Part shown: positions 7,266 through 14,156 of the stretch, in pieces
Numbering within the stretch: the first letter of the stretch is position 1
Layout: every line of letters starts with the position of its first letter
From: GCA-2729515 sp036336695
GTDB lineage: Bacteria > Myxococcota_A > UBA9160 > SMWR01
Length of the DNA stretch: 19,824 bases
Assembly (NCBI GenBank): GCA_036336695.1
Contig: JAYZFQ010000081.1
Coordinates: forward strand, 1-19,824
Direction: 5' to 3'
The notes under the pieces: model-generated
Databases searched by the model: none
What the model was told of the DNA's origin: nothing
Seen by the model: only the letters and a program-made list of their open reading frames with translations
Position numbers and translations under genes: made by a program

Positions 7266-7273
7266 CCCGGGCT

Positions 7274-7278
7274 ACGGA
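7274..7278 (+). promoter_or_regulatory. Strong Shine-Dalgarno of the CaiB-type gene
   Basis: GGAGG-type element in the 21-bp gap after the TPR protein, about 8 nt before ATG 7287. It fixes the start of the CoA-transferase and suggests efficient independent initiation within the same transcript. Confidence 0.6.
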
Positions 7279-7286
7279 GGGATGCC

Positions 7287-8471
7287 ATGACCGGACCGCT
7301 CGAGGGCGTGCACGTCGTCGACTGCACGAACATGATTTCGGGTCCCATGGCCACGATGATCCTGGCCGACCAGGGCGCCGACGTGGTCAAGGTCGAGGCG
7401 CCGGGAACCGGCGACCTCGTTCGGCACATGGGCGCCGGGAAACGGGGCATGGCGCCCACCTTTGCGACGGTGAACCGCAACAAGCGCTCCGTCGTACTCG
7501 ACCTGCGCGAGTCGCGCGGCCTCGCGTTGCTCGAGCGCCTCGTCTCGAGGGCCGACGTCTTCGTCCAGAACTTTCGCCCGGGAACCGCAGAGCGCATGGG
7601 AATCGGCGAGGACGTCCTCCGCCGAGTCAAACCCGACCTCATCTACGTCTCGATCTCCGGCTTCGGCGAAACCGGCCCCTACGCGAAAAAACGGGTCTAC
7701 GACCCCATCGTCCAGGCGCTCTCCGGACTCGCGTCGATCCAGGCCGACCGGGAAACCGGCCGCCCACACATGCTGCGCCTCATCGTTCCCGACAAGCTGA
7801 CCGCCGTCACGGCGGCCCAGGCGATCACCGCGGCCCTGTTCGCTCGCACCCGAACCGGGGAGGGACAGCACGTGCGGCTCTCCATGCTCGACGCCACGGT
7901 TTCCTTCCTCTGGCACGAGGCCATGGCGGGCTACACCTGGGTCGGCGACGAAACCGAACGCGCCCGGCCGCAACTGGCCCAGGATCTCGTCTTCGAAACC
8001 ACAGACGGATTCATGACCGCGGGAACCGTCGCCGACGCCGAGTGGGAGGGGTTCTGCCGGGCGGCCGGACATCCCGCGTGGGAGCACGACCCGCGTTTTG
8101 CCACCACCGGCGCCCGGGTGATTCACGTGGAAGAGAGATTGTCTCGCATGCAGGAAGTGCTCTCGAGTGCGACGACCGCGGAATGGCTCGAGCGACTCGA
8201 CGCCGAGGGCGTTCCGTGTGCGCCGATCCTGAGCCGGGCGGAACTCCTGACCCACCCGCAGTTGCTCGCCAATGGGTTGGTGGTCGAGGGGACTCATCCC
8301 CACGCAGGCCCGATGCGCCAGGCGAGGCACGCCGCGCGCTTCGACGCCACACCCGCCGCGCTGCGCCTCCCCGCTCCGCTGCTCGGAGAGCACACGGAGG
8401 ACGTGTTGAGAGAACTCGGAATCGACGAGGACGCCCTCGCAGCGCTCCGCCGGGACGGCATCCTCGGCTGA
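7287..8471 (+). CDS. CaiB/BaiF-family (class III) CoA-transferase
   Basis: Moves CoA between acyl groups through an aspartyl-CoA thioester; class III enzymes include formyl-, carnitine-, bile-acid and benzylsuccinate CoA-transferases and alpha-methylacyl-CoA racemase. 394 aa, standard length. The catalytic Asp is Asp169 in LIVPDKLTAV, the same number as in the formyl-CoA transferase Frc. Other signatures are the N-terminal GVHVVDCTNMISGPMATMIL, ADQGADVVKVEAPGTGD, NRNKRSVVLDL, VFVQNFRPGTAERMG, YVSISGFGETGPY, TRTGEGQHVRLSMLDA and GVPCAPI. The start ATG 7287 is set by a strong RBS. It lies 21 bp after the TPR gene and so may share its transcript, though function fits better with the thiolase it converges on (17-bp gap). 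Substrate unknown; racemase activity is possible, because the families look alike. Confidence 0.93.
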   Translation: MTGPLEGVHVVDCTNMISGPMATMILADQGADVVKVEAPGTGDLVRHMGAGKRGMAPTFATVNRNKRSVVLDLRESRGLALLERLVSRADVFVQNFRPGTAERMGIGEDVLRRVKPDLIYVSISGFGETGPYAKKRVYDPIVQALSGLASIQADRETGRPHMLRLIVPDKLTAVTAAQAITAALFARTRTGEGQHVRLSMLDATVSFLWHEAMAGYTWVGDETERARPQLAQDLVFETTDGFMTAGTVADAEWEGFCRAAGHPAWEHDPRFATTGARVIHVEERLSRMQEVLSSATTAEWLERLDAEGVPCAPILSRAELLTHPQLLANGLVVEGTHPHAGPMRQARHAARFDATPAALRLPAPLLGEHTEDVLRELGIDEDALAALRRDGILG

Positions 8472-8472
8472 A

Positions 8473-8485
8473 ATCGCAGCGCGAT
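8473..8485. terminator. Small dyad between convergent CoA-transferase and thiolase genes
   Basis: ATCGC-AGC-GCGAT is a perfect 5-bp inverted repeat filling most of the 17-bp gap between two converging stop codons. There is no T-run on either strand and the loop is only 3 nt, so bidirectional termination is a weak suggestion. Confidence 0.25.
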
Positions 8486-8488
8486 GGT

Positions 8489-9724
8489 TCAGACGCGCTC
8501 GATCACCGTCGCGATTCCCATACCCCCGCCGATGCACATGGTGACCAGGCCGGTCGTCTTGTCGCGCCGTTCGAGTTCGTCGAGGAGCGTGCCGATCAGC
8601 ATGCCGCCGGTCGCACCCAGCGGATGGCCGAGAGCGATCGCACCCCCGTTCACGTTGACCCGTTCGTGGTCGAGACCGAGATTGCGCATGGTCTGGAGGG
8701 GGATGGCAGCAAACGCCTCGTTGATCTCGACGAGGTCGATGTCTCCCACCTCCATGCCGGCCTTCGCGAGGCACTTCTCGCTTGCGGGAGTCGGCGCCGT
8801 CAGCATGATGATCGGCTCGCTCCCAGCGGTTGCCGTAGCGACGAAGCGCGCGCGCGGTTTCATCCCGTGCGCCTTTGCATATTCCGGAGACGCAACCAGA
8901 ACGGCGCTCGCGCCGTCCACGATCCCCGAGGAGTTCCCCGGATGGTGTACGTGCTCGATGCGCGAGATCTCGGTGTAACGCGCCAGCGCGCGCTCATCGA
9001 GGGTCGCCGTCTCACCCTTGGGCACGTGCTCACCGAGCTTCGCAAACGAAGGTTCGAGCTTTCCGAGACCTTCCGCCGTCGTTCCAGCCCGGGGATGCTC
9101 GTCGCGGTCCAGTGCGAGATTTCCTTCGCGGTCCTGCACGGGGACCAGGCTTCCGTCGAACCGGCCCTCTTTTTGCGCTTCGGCGCACCGCTGCTGGCTT
9201 TCCGCCGCGTACGCATCGAGGTCTTCGCGGGAAAAGCCTTCGAGCGTCGCGATCAAGTCCGCGGAGATTCCCTGGGGCACCATCGGGTGCAGTTCCGCGA
9301 GATGGGGATTGTGCCCATCGAGGCCGGACTTGGTCGAACCCATCGGCCACCGGGACATGCTTTCGACGCCTCCCCCGATCACCAGATCCTGCTGGCCGGC
9401 CATCACGCCCTGGGCGGCGAAGTTCACGGCCTGCTGCCCCGAACCGCAGAACCGGTTCAGGGTCACGCCACTCGCTCCCTCGGCGGGCCAGCCCGCATTC
9501 AGCACGGACATTCGCGCGATGTCCGCGCCCTGCTCTCCGACGTCCGATACGCACCCGGCGATGAGGTCCTCGACATCTCGAGGCTCGACGCCATTGCGAT
9601 CCTTCAGCGCATTGAGACAGGTCGAAAGGAGATCTTGCGGATGGAGCCCCGAAAGACCGCCGACCTCGGCCTTGCCTCGGCCACGGGGCGTGCGCACGGC
9701 GTCGATGATCCAGGCTTCAGCCAT
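8489..9724 (-). CDS. Thiolase (acetyl-CoA C-acyltransferase)
   Basis: Carries out the last step of beta-oxidation (thiolytic release of acetyl-CoA) or the reverse condensation. 411 aa with a complete thiolase active site: nucleophile Cys93 in NRFCGSGQQAVN, NEAFAAIPLQTMRNLGL, His367 in GGAIALGHPLGATGG, and Cys397 in the terminal MCIGGGMGIATVIERV. The N-terminus MAEAWIIDAVRTPRGRGKAE is typical of the degradative thiolase family. The start ATG 9724 is preceded by GGGAGGAG about 8 nt upstream, a near-ideal ribosome binding site. It lies last in a leftward series with P450, ferredoxin and UbiA prenyltransferase, but an 88-bp gap with its own promoter-like element suggests it may also be transcribed alone. 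Chain-length preference cannot be told from sequence; steroid side-chain thiolases are among possible relatives. Confidence 0.95.
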   Translation of the reverse strand: MAEAWIIDAVRTPRGRGKAEVGGLSGLHPQDLLSTCLNALKDRNGVEPRDVEDLIAGCVSDVGEQGADIARMSVLNAGWPAEGASGVTLNRFCGSGQQAVNFAAQGVMAGQQDLVIGGGVESMSRWPMGSTKSGLDGHNPHLAELHPMVPQGISADLIATLEGFSREDLDAYAAESQQRCAEAQKEGRFDGSLVPVQDREGNLALDRDEHPRAGTTAEGLGKLEPSFAKLGEHVPKGETATLDERALARYTEISRIEHVHHPGNSSGIVDGASAVLVASPEYAKAHGMKPRARFVATATAGSEPIIMLTAPTPASEKCLAKAGMEVGDIDLVEINEAFAAIPLQTMRNLGLDHERVNVNGGAIALGHPLGATGGMLIGTLLDELERRDKTTGLVTMCIGGGMGIATVIERV

Positions 9725-9755
9725 GATGAATCTCCTCCCGGTGGATACGAGCGGC

Positions 9756-9772
9756 GCATTCTAACAGAACGC
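9756..9772. promoter_or_regulatory. Operator-like palindrome overlapping a -10-like box upstream of thiolase
   Basis: GCATTCT-AAC-AGAACGC is a 7-bp inverted repeat with one mismatch. On the minus strand it contains TAGAAT (9763-9758), a good -10 hexamer, 33 nt before the thiolase ATG. A repressor binding here would block the promoter. No good -35 is visible at 17 bp spacing (GACGGT). Confidence 0.35.
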
Positions 9773-9812
9773 CCCGTCGGACCGTCCGCTCCCAGGTAAC
9801 GCGAAGCCCCGA

Positions 9813-10817
9813 TCAGGCCAGATGCACGGGCCAGATCGCGTCGAGCAACAATCCCAGCACCAGCAGACCGCCCGCCAGCCTCGTCACGAGGAAGGCCCAG
9901 GCCACGTACCACAGCGGCCATAGCGGATAGCCGTCGGGCGGCGCATCGGGTTTGGGCCGGTTCAGGACCCCCAACACCTTGATCAACTTCGGGAGCGCGC
10001 CGAACACGAGGAGCGTCCACACGCCCAGCGTCCCCGTCAAGACGAGGCAGAAGACCAGGACGAAGAAGGCCACCAGGAGTTCCTGGGTCAAGAAGAGCGC
10101 GCGCTCCCGACCGAGGATGACCGGAAGCGTGCGGATTCCCTTGGCAGAATCCGCTTCGAACTTGTCCACGTGCTTTCCCATCAGCACGCACATCACCAGG
10201 ATTGCGTAGGGAAGACTCGCCACCAGCACCCAGCTCGGCAGGGTTGCCGTCGTGACGTAATACGTGCCCCCGATCATCAGCGGGCCCCACACGAGGAAGA
10301 CCCCGGGCTCTCCGAGCCCTCGGTGCTTCAACTTGAGCGGCGGCGCGACGTAGAAGACGCTGATGAAGAGGCCGAGCAGTGCGAAGAAGGCGACGGGCCA
10401 CCCGCGAAGTTCCGTGAGACTGACCAGGATGGCAAGGTCGAGCAGATTCACCAGGGCGATGGCGAGCAACAGGCCGGACTTCGAAACCAGGCCCGAGAGC
10501 ACCGGGTGCGGCGCGTACTGTCCGCGAACGTAATCGTGGGTGTCGACGCCCGCCTCGAGGTCGAAGTAGTCATTGATCATGTTGTTGGCAGCGTGGGCGA
10601 GAACCAGGCCCAGAAAGGCCAGGGCAAAGCCCACCCAACTCTTGTCGCCGGGCGCGGCCGCAGCGAGCAGGCCGCCGATCGCCGCCGACGTAATGGTCAT
10701 TGGAAAGACACTGGCCCGGGTGATCAGCAGCCAGCGCGAGACGACGTCCATGTCCTCGCGGGAAGAGAGATTCTGGGTGCGCAGGATCTCGCCCCAGTTC
10801 TGGATCACACTCGCCAC
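9813..10817 (-). CDS. UbiA-superfamily prenyltransferase, MenA-like
   Basis: Integral membrane enzyme that attaches a polyprenyl chain to an aromatic or other acceptor; most like 1,4-dihydroxy-2-naphthoate prenyltransferase (MenA). About 334 aa and eight to nine membrane segments. The first Asp motif is NMINDYFDLEAGVDT (Asp83, Asp86 in this numbering); the second is KHVDKFEADSAKGIRTLP (Asp218, Asp223). YVAPPLKLKHRGLGEPGVFL between them matches the P-x-x-x-x-x-RGLGE stretch seen in MenA proteins. The start GTG 10817 is preferred over GTG 10823 because AGGAGG then sits 5 nt upstream rather than touching the start. It follows the P450-associated ferredoxin by 42 bp on the same strand. No other menaquinone gene is in view, so the acceptor might be a different compound in a P450-linked pathway. 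It is unrelated in detail to the other UbiA gene at 502. Confidence 0.87.
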   Translation of the reverse strand: MASVIQNWGEILRTQNLSSREDMDVVSRWLLITRASVFPMTITSAAIGGLLAAAAPGDKSWVGFALAFLGLVLAHAANNMINDYFDLEAGVDTHDYVRGQYAPHPVLSGLVSKSGLLLAIALVNLLDLAILVSLTELRGWPVAFFALLGLFISVFYVAPPLKLKHRGLGEPGVFLVWGPLMIGGTYYVTTATLPSWVLVASLPYAILVMCVLMGKHVDKFEADSAKGIRTLPVILGRERALFLTQELLVAFFVLVFCLVLTGTLGVWTLLVFGALPKLIKVLGVLNRPKPDAPPDGYPLWPLWYVAWAFLVTRLAGGLLVLGLLLDAIWPVHLA

Positions 10818-10859
10818 GCGCACCTCCTGCCCGTTCAGGGACAGGATAGCCTGCCGGGC

Positions 10860-11054
10860 TCAGTCTTCCTGAAGCGAAATCGCGCCCTCGGGGCAGTTTT
10901 CCTCGCCGAGCCGGGCCTGGCCCAGCAGATCGCCGGGAACCTCCTCGTGCAGTACCACGCAGTGACCGCGTTCGTCCTCCTCGAAGAGGTCGGGGGCCAG
11001 AACGTAACACCTGCCATGGCCGACGCATTTGACGAGATCGACGCGAAGTTTCAC
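10860..11054 (-). CDS. P450-associated small ferredoxin ([3Fe-4S] type, Cys-x2-His-x2-Cys...Cys-Pro)
   Basis: A 64-residue single-cluster ferredoxin that delivers electrons to the neighbouring P450. Cluster ligands visible are Cys10 and Cys16 (CVGHGRC) and Cys54 in ENCPEGAI. The position normally held by the second Cys of a CxxCxxC motif is His13, a pattern known from actinobacterial P450 ferredoxins that usually bind a 3Fe-4S cluster. RCYVLAPDLFEEDERGHCVV is the typical middle section; Cys32 there is not an expected ligand. The GTG start (11054) overlaps the TGA of the P450 gene by 4 nt, so the two are translationally coupled. The frame is open further upstream, inside the P450 gene, but those residues are arginine- and proline-rich noise. 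No ferredoxin reductase is in the window. Confidence 0.93.
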   Translation of the reverse strand: MKLRVDLVKCVGHGRCYVLAPDLFEEDERGHCVVLHEEVPGDLLGQARLGEENCPEGAISLQED

Positions 11055-12286
11055 GAGCGCGAACCGGGTTCCCAGGTGAGCGGCAGGTACATCACCTCGC
11101 GAATCCCCGGGCTGTAACGCGGGGTTTCTCCTTCGCGGATGCGGTACTCGGGAATGCGACGGTGCCACTCTTCCATCGCCACCTGGAGTTCCATCCGGGC
11201 GAGGTGGGAACCGAGACAACGGTGGGGGCCGCCGCCAAAGGAAAGATGGATGTTGCGCCCCCGCTCGAAATCGACCGCTTCGGCCCCCTCAAAATGCTCA
11301 TCGTCGATGTTGGCTGCTCCGAGCAGGAGTGTCACCAGGTCGCCTTCCTTGAGTTGGAACCCCCGGATCTCCACGTCCTTCTTCACGACGCGCGGAACGG
11401 CGGTGACAGGTGTCTCCCACCGCAGGAGTTCTTCGACGGCCCCCGGAATCAGACCCGGATCGGCCACGATGCGCCGGCGCTGTTCCGGGTTGTCGGCGAG
11501 ATAGGCGATGTTGCATCCGACCGTCGCGGTGACCGTATCGAGGCCCGCGAGCAGGAGGAGAAAGCAGATGTCGAGGATCTCCTCGCGCGAAAGCTTCTCC
11601 CCCTCGATCTCGGCGTGAACCAACCGCGTCATCAAGTCGTCGCGTTTTTTCGCTGTCCGGTCGTCGATCACGGCCTCGAAATACTCGTAGATCTTCCGCC
11701 CCGAGGCAGAACGCATCTCCTTGCCCTTCTCCATGCTCTCGACCCCGGACAGGCCCTCGAACTCTTCCGGGTGCGTCTTCTGCGGCCGGATGATGCCGTC
11801 CTTGAGACCCAGGAAGAAGTCGAGATCCGAGTGCGGCAGACCGAGCAGGCTGAGAAAGGCGGAGCAAGGCAGCGGCACGGCGAATGCTTCGTTGAACTCG
11901 ACCTCGCCGTTCTTTTCGAACCGATCGATCAAGGCATCGGCCTCTGCGCGAATGGCCGGCACGAGTTCTTCCATCTTCCGCCGCGAGAAGTGAGGGTCCA
12001 GGAGCCGGCGATACCGGGTCTGCTCGGGGGGATCAATCTGCTGGGGAATCATCGGACGGTCGGTCCCGAGCGCCAGCTGCATCTCCATCGCCGAGGAGAA
12101 GATCTCCGGCTGACGCAGTGCCCACATCACGTCGTGGTAGCGGGAAACGACCGGTGCGCCGGTCAGCAGGGCTCGCGAGACGGGACAGTGGTCCCGCAGG
12201 GCGGCATACACGGGCTGGGGACACCGTGCAAAATCCGCATCGAACAACGAGACCCGGCCTTCTTCCAAGTCAGGATTCTTGGCCAT
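11051..12286 (-). CDS. Cytochrome P450 (bacterial class I)
   Basis: Soluble haem monooxygenase, 411 aa, fed by the ferredoxin it overlaps. Complete motif set: I-helix oxygen-binding AGLDTVT (residues 247-253), ExxR in EELLR (Glu286, Arg289), PRVV, and the haem-binding loop FGGGPHRCLGSHLARMEL with the axial thiolate Cys357. IDPPEQTRYRRLLDPHFSRRKM (84-105) is the usual C-helix region. The start ATG 12286 has GGAGGAGG about 8 nt upstream. It is the first gene of a leftward operon with ferredoxin and prenyltransferase. A leader of about 170 bp upstream holds a promoter-like TATGCTATAG and a dyad. The CYP family and substrate (sterol, terpenoid, fatty acid or other) cannot be assigned without a search. 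Confidence 0.96.
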   Translation of the reverse strand: MAKNPDLEEGRVSLFDADFARCPQPVYAALRDHCPVSRALLTGAPVVSRYHDVMWALRQPEIFSSAMEMQLALGTDRPMIPQQIDPPEQTRYRRLLDPHFSRRKMEELVPAIRAEADALIDRFEKNGEVEFNEAFAVPLPCSAFLSLLGLPHSDLDFFLGLKDGIIRPQKTHPEEFEGLSGVESMEKGKEMRSASGRKIYEYFEAVIDDRTAKKRDDLMTRLVHAEIEGEKLSREEILDICFLLLLAGLDTVTATVGCNIAYLADNPEQRRRIVADPGLIPGAVEELLRWETPVTAVPRVVKKDVEIRGFQLKEGDLVTLLLGAANIDDEHFEGAEAVDFERGRNIHLSFGGGPHRCLGSHLARMELQVAMEEWHRRIPEYRIREGETPRYSPGIREVMYLPLTWEPGSRS

Positions 12287-12317
12287 ATCCTGCCTCCTCC
12301 GCTTTTCTGGGCGCGGC

Positions 12318-12330
12318 TATAGCATAACGC
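12318..12330 (-). promoter_or_regulatory. Possible promoter (-10 region) of the P450 operon
   Basis: On the minus strand, GTTATGCTATAG stands out as A+T-rich in very GC-rich DNA and lies about 32-44 nt before the P450 ATG. TATGCT or TATAGC could be the -10 hexamer. No convincing -35 box is visible. Confidence 0.35.
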
Positions 12331-12378
12331 CTCGGGCCGCCCTGCGTCGCCAGAGTTTCTTCCGGCTTCCTCTCGCTT

Positions 12379-12396
12379 GTTCTACATACTAAGAAC
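12379..12396. promoter_or_regulatory. Dyad GTTCT-N8-AGAAC upstream of the P450 operon, possible operator
   Basis: A 5-bp inverted repeat (12379-12383 and 12392-12396) around an A+T-rich centre, about 50 bp upstream of the putative P450 -10 box. Its half-site resembles one arm of the palindrome before the thiolase (GTTCT-GTT-AGAAT on the minus strand), though the spacing differs (8 versus 3). No regulator gene is in the window. Confidence 0.22.
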
Positions 12397-12410
12397 TGCT
12401 GCTCACATCC

Positions 12411-12447
12411 GCGAAGCGGGGTTCGAGTGCTGCTGAATCCCCTTCGC
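12411..12447 (-). terminator. Strong stem-loop downstream of the LLM oxidoreductase gene
   Basis: Arms 12411-12424 and 12435-12447 pair over 13 positions with one bulged base and one imperfect pair (G-T on one strand), around a 10-nt loop. It begins 9 nt past the TAG of the LLM gene in the direction of transcription, and separates the SDR-LLM pair from the P450 operon. There is no T-run after it on the minus strand, so it could be an intrinsic terminator of the U-poor kind or an mRNA-protecting 3' hairpin. Confidence 0.5.
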
Positions 12448-12456
12448 CACCCGCAC

Positions 12457-13311
12457 CTAGCGAATGAACGCCTCGGAAAACTGTTCCAGCGCGGCGCGCT
12501 TCTGGTCGAGGCCGCTTCCCGGACCCAGAGAAAACGCCAGGGGAAAATTCACGAACGCAGTGACCCCCTGCTCCTCGGCCCGCTGGAAGGCATCACGGCT
12601 CGGGGGCGCGGCCAGCGCCATGATGATCTCGTAATCACCCGTTGCGCCCGCCTCCTTCCGGTAGCCGTGAAGCGTTTCCACGATCCCGGGCACGTCTTCC
12701 GGGGCGTTTCCAGCGCTGAGCCATCCGTCGAACCGGGCGGCCCGACGCATCGCCGGTGGACTCGCACCGCCGATGTAGATCGGGATCGGACCGGGAGGCG
12801 CCGGAGACATCTGCAGGCGGCCGAAATCAAAGAACTCCCCGTGGTGCTCCACCATGCCTCCGCGCCACAGCGCGCGCACCACATCCAACGTTTCGTCCAG
12901 TTGCCGGCCGCGACGGGTAAAGTCCATGCCTAGGTCGTCGTGCTCCTCGCGAATCCAGCCCACACCCGCACCGAGTGCCACGCGGCCCTGCGACAGCACC
13001 GCAGCCGTCGCTACGGATTTGGCAACGAGCAGGGGGTGGCGGAGGGTCGGCAGGTAGACCGAAGTCGTGAACTGGAGACGCGACGTCACCGCCGCCATGG
13101 CCGAGATCGCGGCCCAGGACTCGGGAAACTCCGTCTCGGGTACGAAAGGCGGAGCGCCGTCGGACGCATAGGGGTACTTCGACTCGAGGTTTTCGTGAAC
13201 CGCGACGTGATCGGACACGAAGGCCCCATGGAAACCCACCTCTTCGCAGGTCTTCGCCAACTCTACGATCTGGTCGGTTTCCGTGAACGAAAGCGCCTGC
13301 CAGAACTTCAT
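12457..13311 (-). CDS. LLM-class (luciferase-like) F420-dependent oxidoreductase
   Basis: TIM-barrel flavin/F420 oxidoreductase of the bacterial luciferase-like superfamily; 284 aa. Family features seen: AKTCEEVGFHGAFVSDHVAV near the N-terminus, TTSVYLPTLRHPLLVAKSVA, then SQGRVALGAGVGWIREEHDD and RGRQLDETLDVVRALWRGG, and IPIYIGGASPPAMRRAARFDGW. These correspond to the F420-binding LLM subgroup found abundantly in mycobacteria and in uncultured deltaproteobacterial lineages; FMN use cannot be excluded. The start is ATG 13311, overlapping the TGA of the SDR gene as ATGA; the longer open frame upstream is SDR antisense-frame noise. It is therefore made together with the SDR, and both presumably act on one substrate. 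No F420-biosynthesis genes are in view. Confidence 0.9.
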   Translation of the reverse strand: MKFWQALSFTETDQIVELAKTCEEVGFHGAFVSDHVAVHENLESKYPYASDGAPPFVPETEFPESWAAISAMAAVTSRLQFTTSVYLPTLRHPLLVAKSVATAAVLSQGRVALGAGVGWIREEHDDLGMDFTRRGRQLDETLDVVRALWRGGMVEHHGEFFDFGRLQMSPAPPGPIPIYIGGASPPAMRRAARFDGWLSAGNAPEDVPGIVETLHGYRKEAGATGDYEIIMALAAPPSRDAFQRAEEQGVTAFVNFPLAFSLGPGSGLDQKRAALEQFSEAFIR

Positions 13312-14087
13312 GGCATCAGCTGCCCGGAGTTCACGAATAGCGTCTGGCCCGTGACGAACCGGGCGCGGTCCGAGCAGAGGAATATCGCGGATTCGGCCAC
13401 GTCTTCGTCTGCCGGAATCTCCGGAATCGCCATGTCGGAGACGATCTCGGCGATGATTTCTTCCGTGGAAACCCCGCGCTGCTTCGCAACGCCATCGACG
13501 TAGGCCTCGACGGGCGGGCCCCACATCCAGGTCGGCACCACGTGGTTCACGCGAATCCGATGCTCGCCCAGGTCGCTGGCCATGAAGTACATCGCCGTGT
13601 GCAGCGCCCCCTTCGAACTCGCGTACGCGATTTGTGAAATGATCTTCCGGAAACTGGACTGGGAGCCGATCAATACGACCGAGCCGCCTCCGGACTGCTT
13701 CATCCGTTCCGCAGCGGCCTTGACGATCTGGGTCGTGCCGATGACGTTGACCTCGTAGGCGCGACGAAAGTCATCCGCGGTCACGTCGTCGAGGCCTCCG
13801 AAAAGGGCATCGAGCGCGGCGACCTGGACCAAAGCGTCGACGCGGCCGAAACGCTCGACCGTGGCGGCAGCCAGCGCTTCGCAGTCTTCGGCCTGCGTGA
13901 TATCCCCGGGCTTCCACGCCAGGCGCGTCCCTTCCGGATCGATCTCTTTCGCGATCGATTCCAGCGAGGCCTCCCGGCGCGCCGCGATCATGACGTTGGC
14001 GCCGTCCCGGTGGGCGAGGCGCGCCACCTCACCCCCGAGTCCCTCACCGACCCCGGTCACGAGCACCGTCTTTCCTTCGAGAATCAC
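13308..14087 (-). CDS. Short-chain dehydrogenase/reductase (SDR)
   Basis: Classical SDR of 259 aa, an NAD(P)-dependent oxidoreductase acting on an alcohol or ketone. Seen: cofactor motif TGVGEGLGG (residues 11-19), GDITQ at the adenine-ring site, the catalytic tetrad Asn114 (NVIG), Ser142 (LIGSQSS), Tyr155 and Lys159 (YASSK), and the C-terminal FVTGQTLFVNSG. The usual NNAG is replaced by VQVAAL, a departure seen in some divergent members. AARRE after strand 2 suggests NADP preference through its arginines, which is inference. The start GTG 14087 has GGGAGGAGG about 5 nt upstream. It is the first gene of a leftward two-gene operon, overlapping the LLM gene, and diverges from the SnoaL-sulfotransferase-LLM operon. 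Confidence 0.94.
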   Translation of the reverse strand: MILEGKTVLVTGVGEGLGGEVARLAHRDGANVMIAARREASLESIAKEIDPEGTRLAWKPGDITQAEDCEALAAATVERFGRVDALVQVAALDALFGGLDDVTADDFRRAYEVNVIGTTQIVKAAAERMKQSGGGSVVLIGSQSSFRKIISQIAYASSKGALHTAMYFMASDLGEHRIRVNHVVPTWMWGPPVEAYVDGVAKQRGVSTEEIIAEIVSDMAIPEIPADEDVAESAIFLCSDRARFVTGQTLFVNSGQLMP

Positions 14088-14101
14088 GTGGCCTCCTCCC
14101 T

Positions 14102-14131
14102 GGTAGAATCTCCGCGGCTGGCCATCCTACC
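14102..14131. promoter_or_regulatory. Inverted repeat in the 69-bp divergent promoter region
   Basis: GGTAGAAT (14102-14109) and ATCCTACC (14124-14131) form an 8-bp inverted repeat with one mismatch, 22 bp centre to centre, around a central CCGCGG. TAGAAT on the plus strand and TAGGAT on the minus strand could each be a -10 box. The position between divergent operons suits a shared TetR- or LysR-type regulator, but no regulator gene is present here. Confidence 0.35.
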
Positions 14132-14156
14132 CCAAACGCGAATCGACGGAGGCCCG

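Noticed and set aside
8042..9799. Long plus-strand frame antisense to the thiolase
   Set aside because: It is a mirror of the thiolase coding frame with no motifs; the minus-strand thiolase has all three catalytic residues and a strong RBS.
11162..12322. Plus-strand frame antisense to the P450
   Set aside because: No domain visible; the minus-strand P450 has the complete I-helix, ExxR and haem-Cys motifs.
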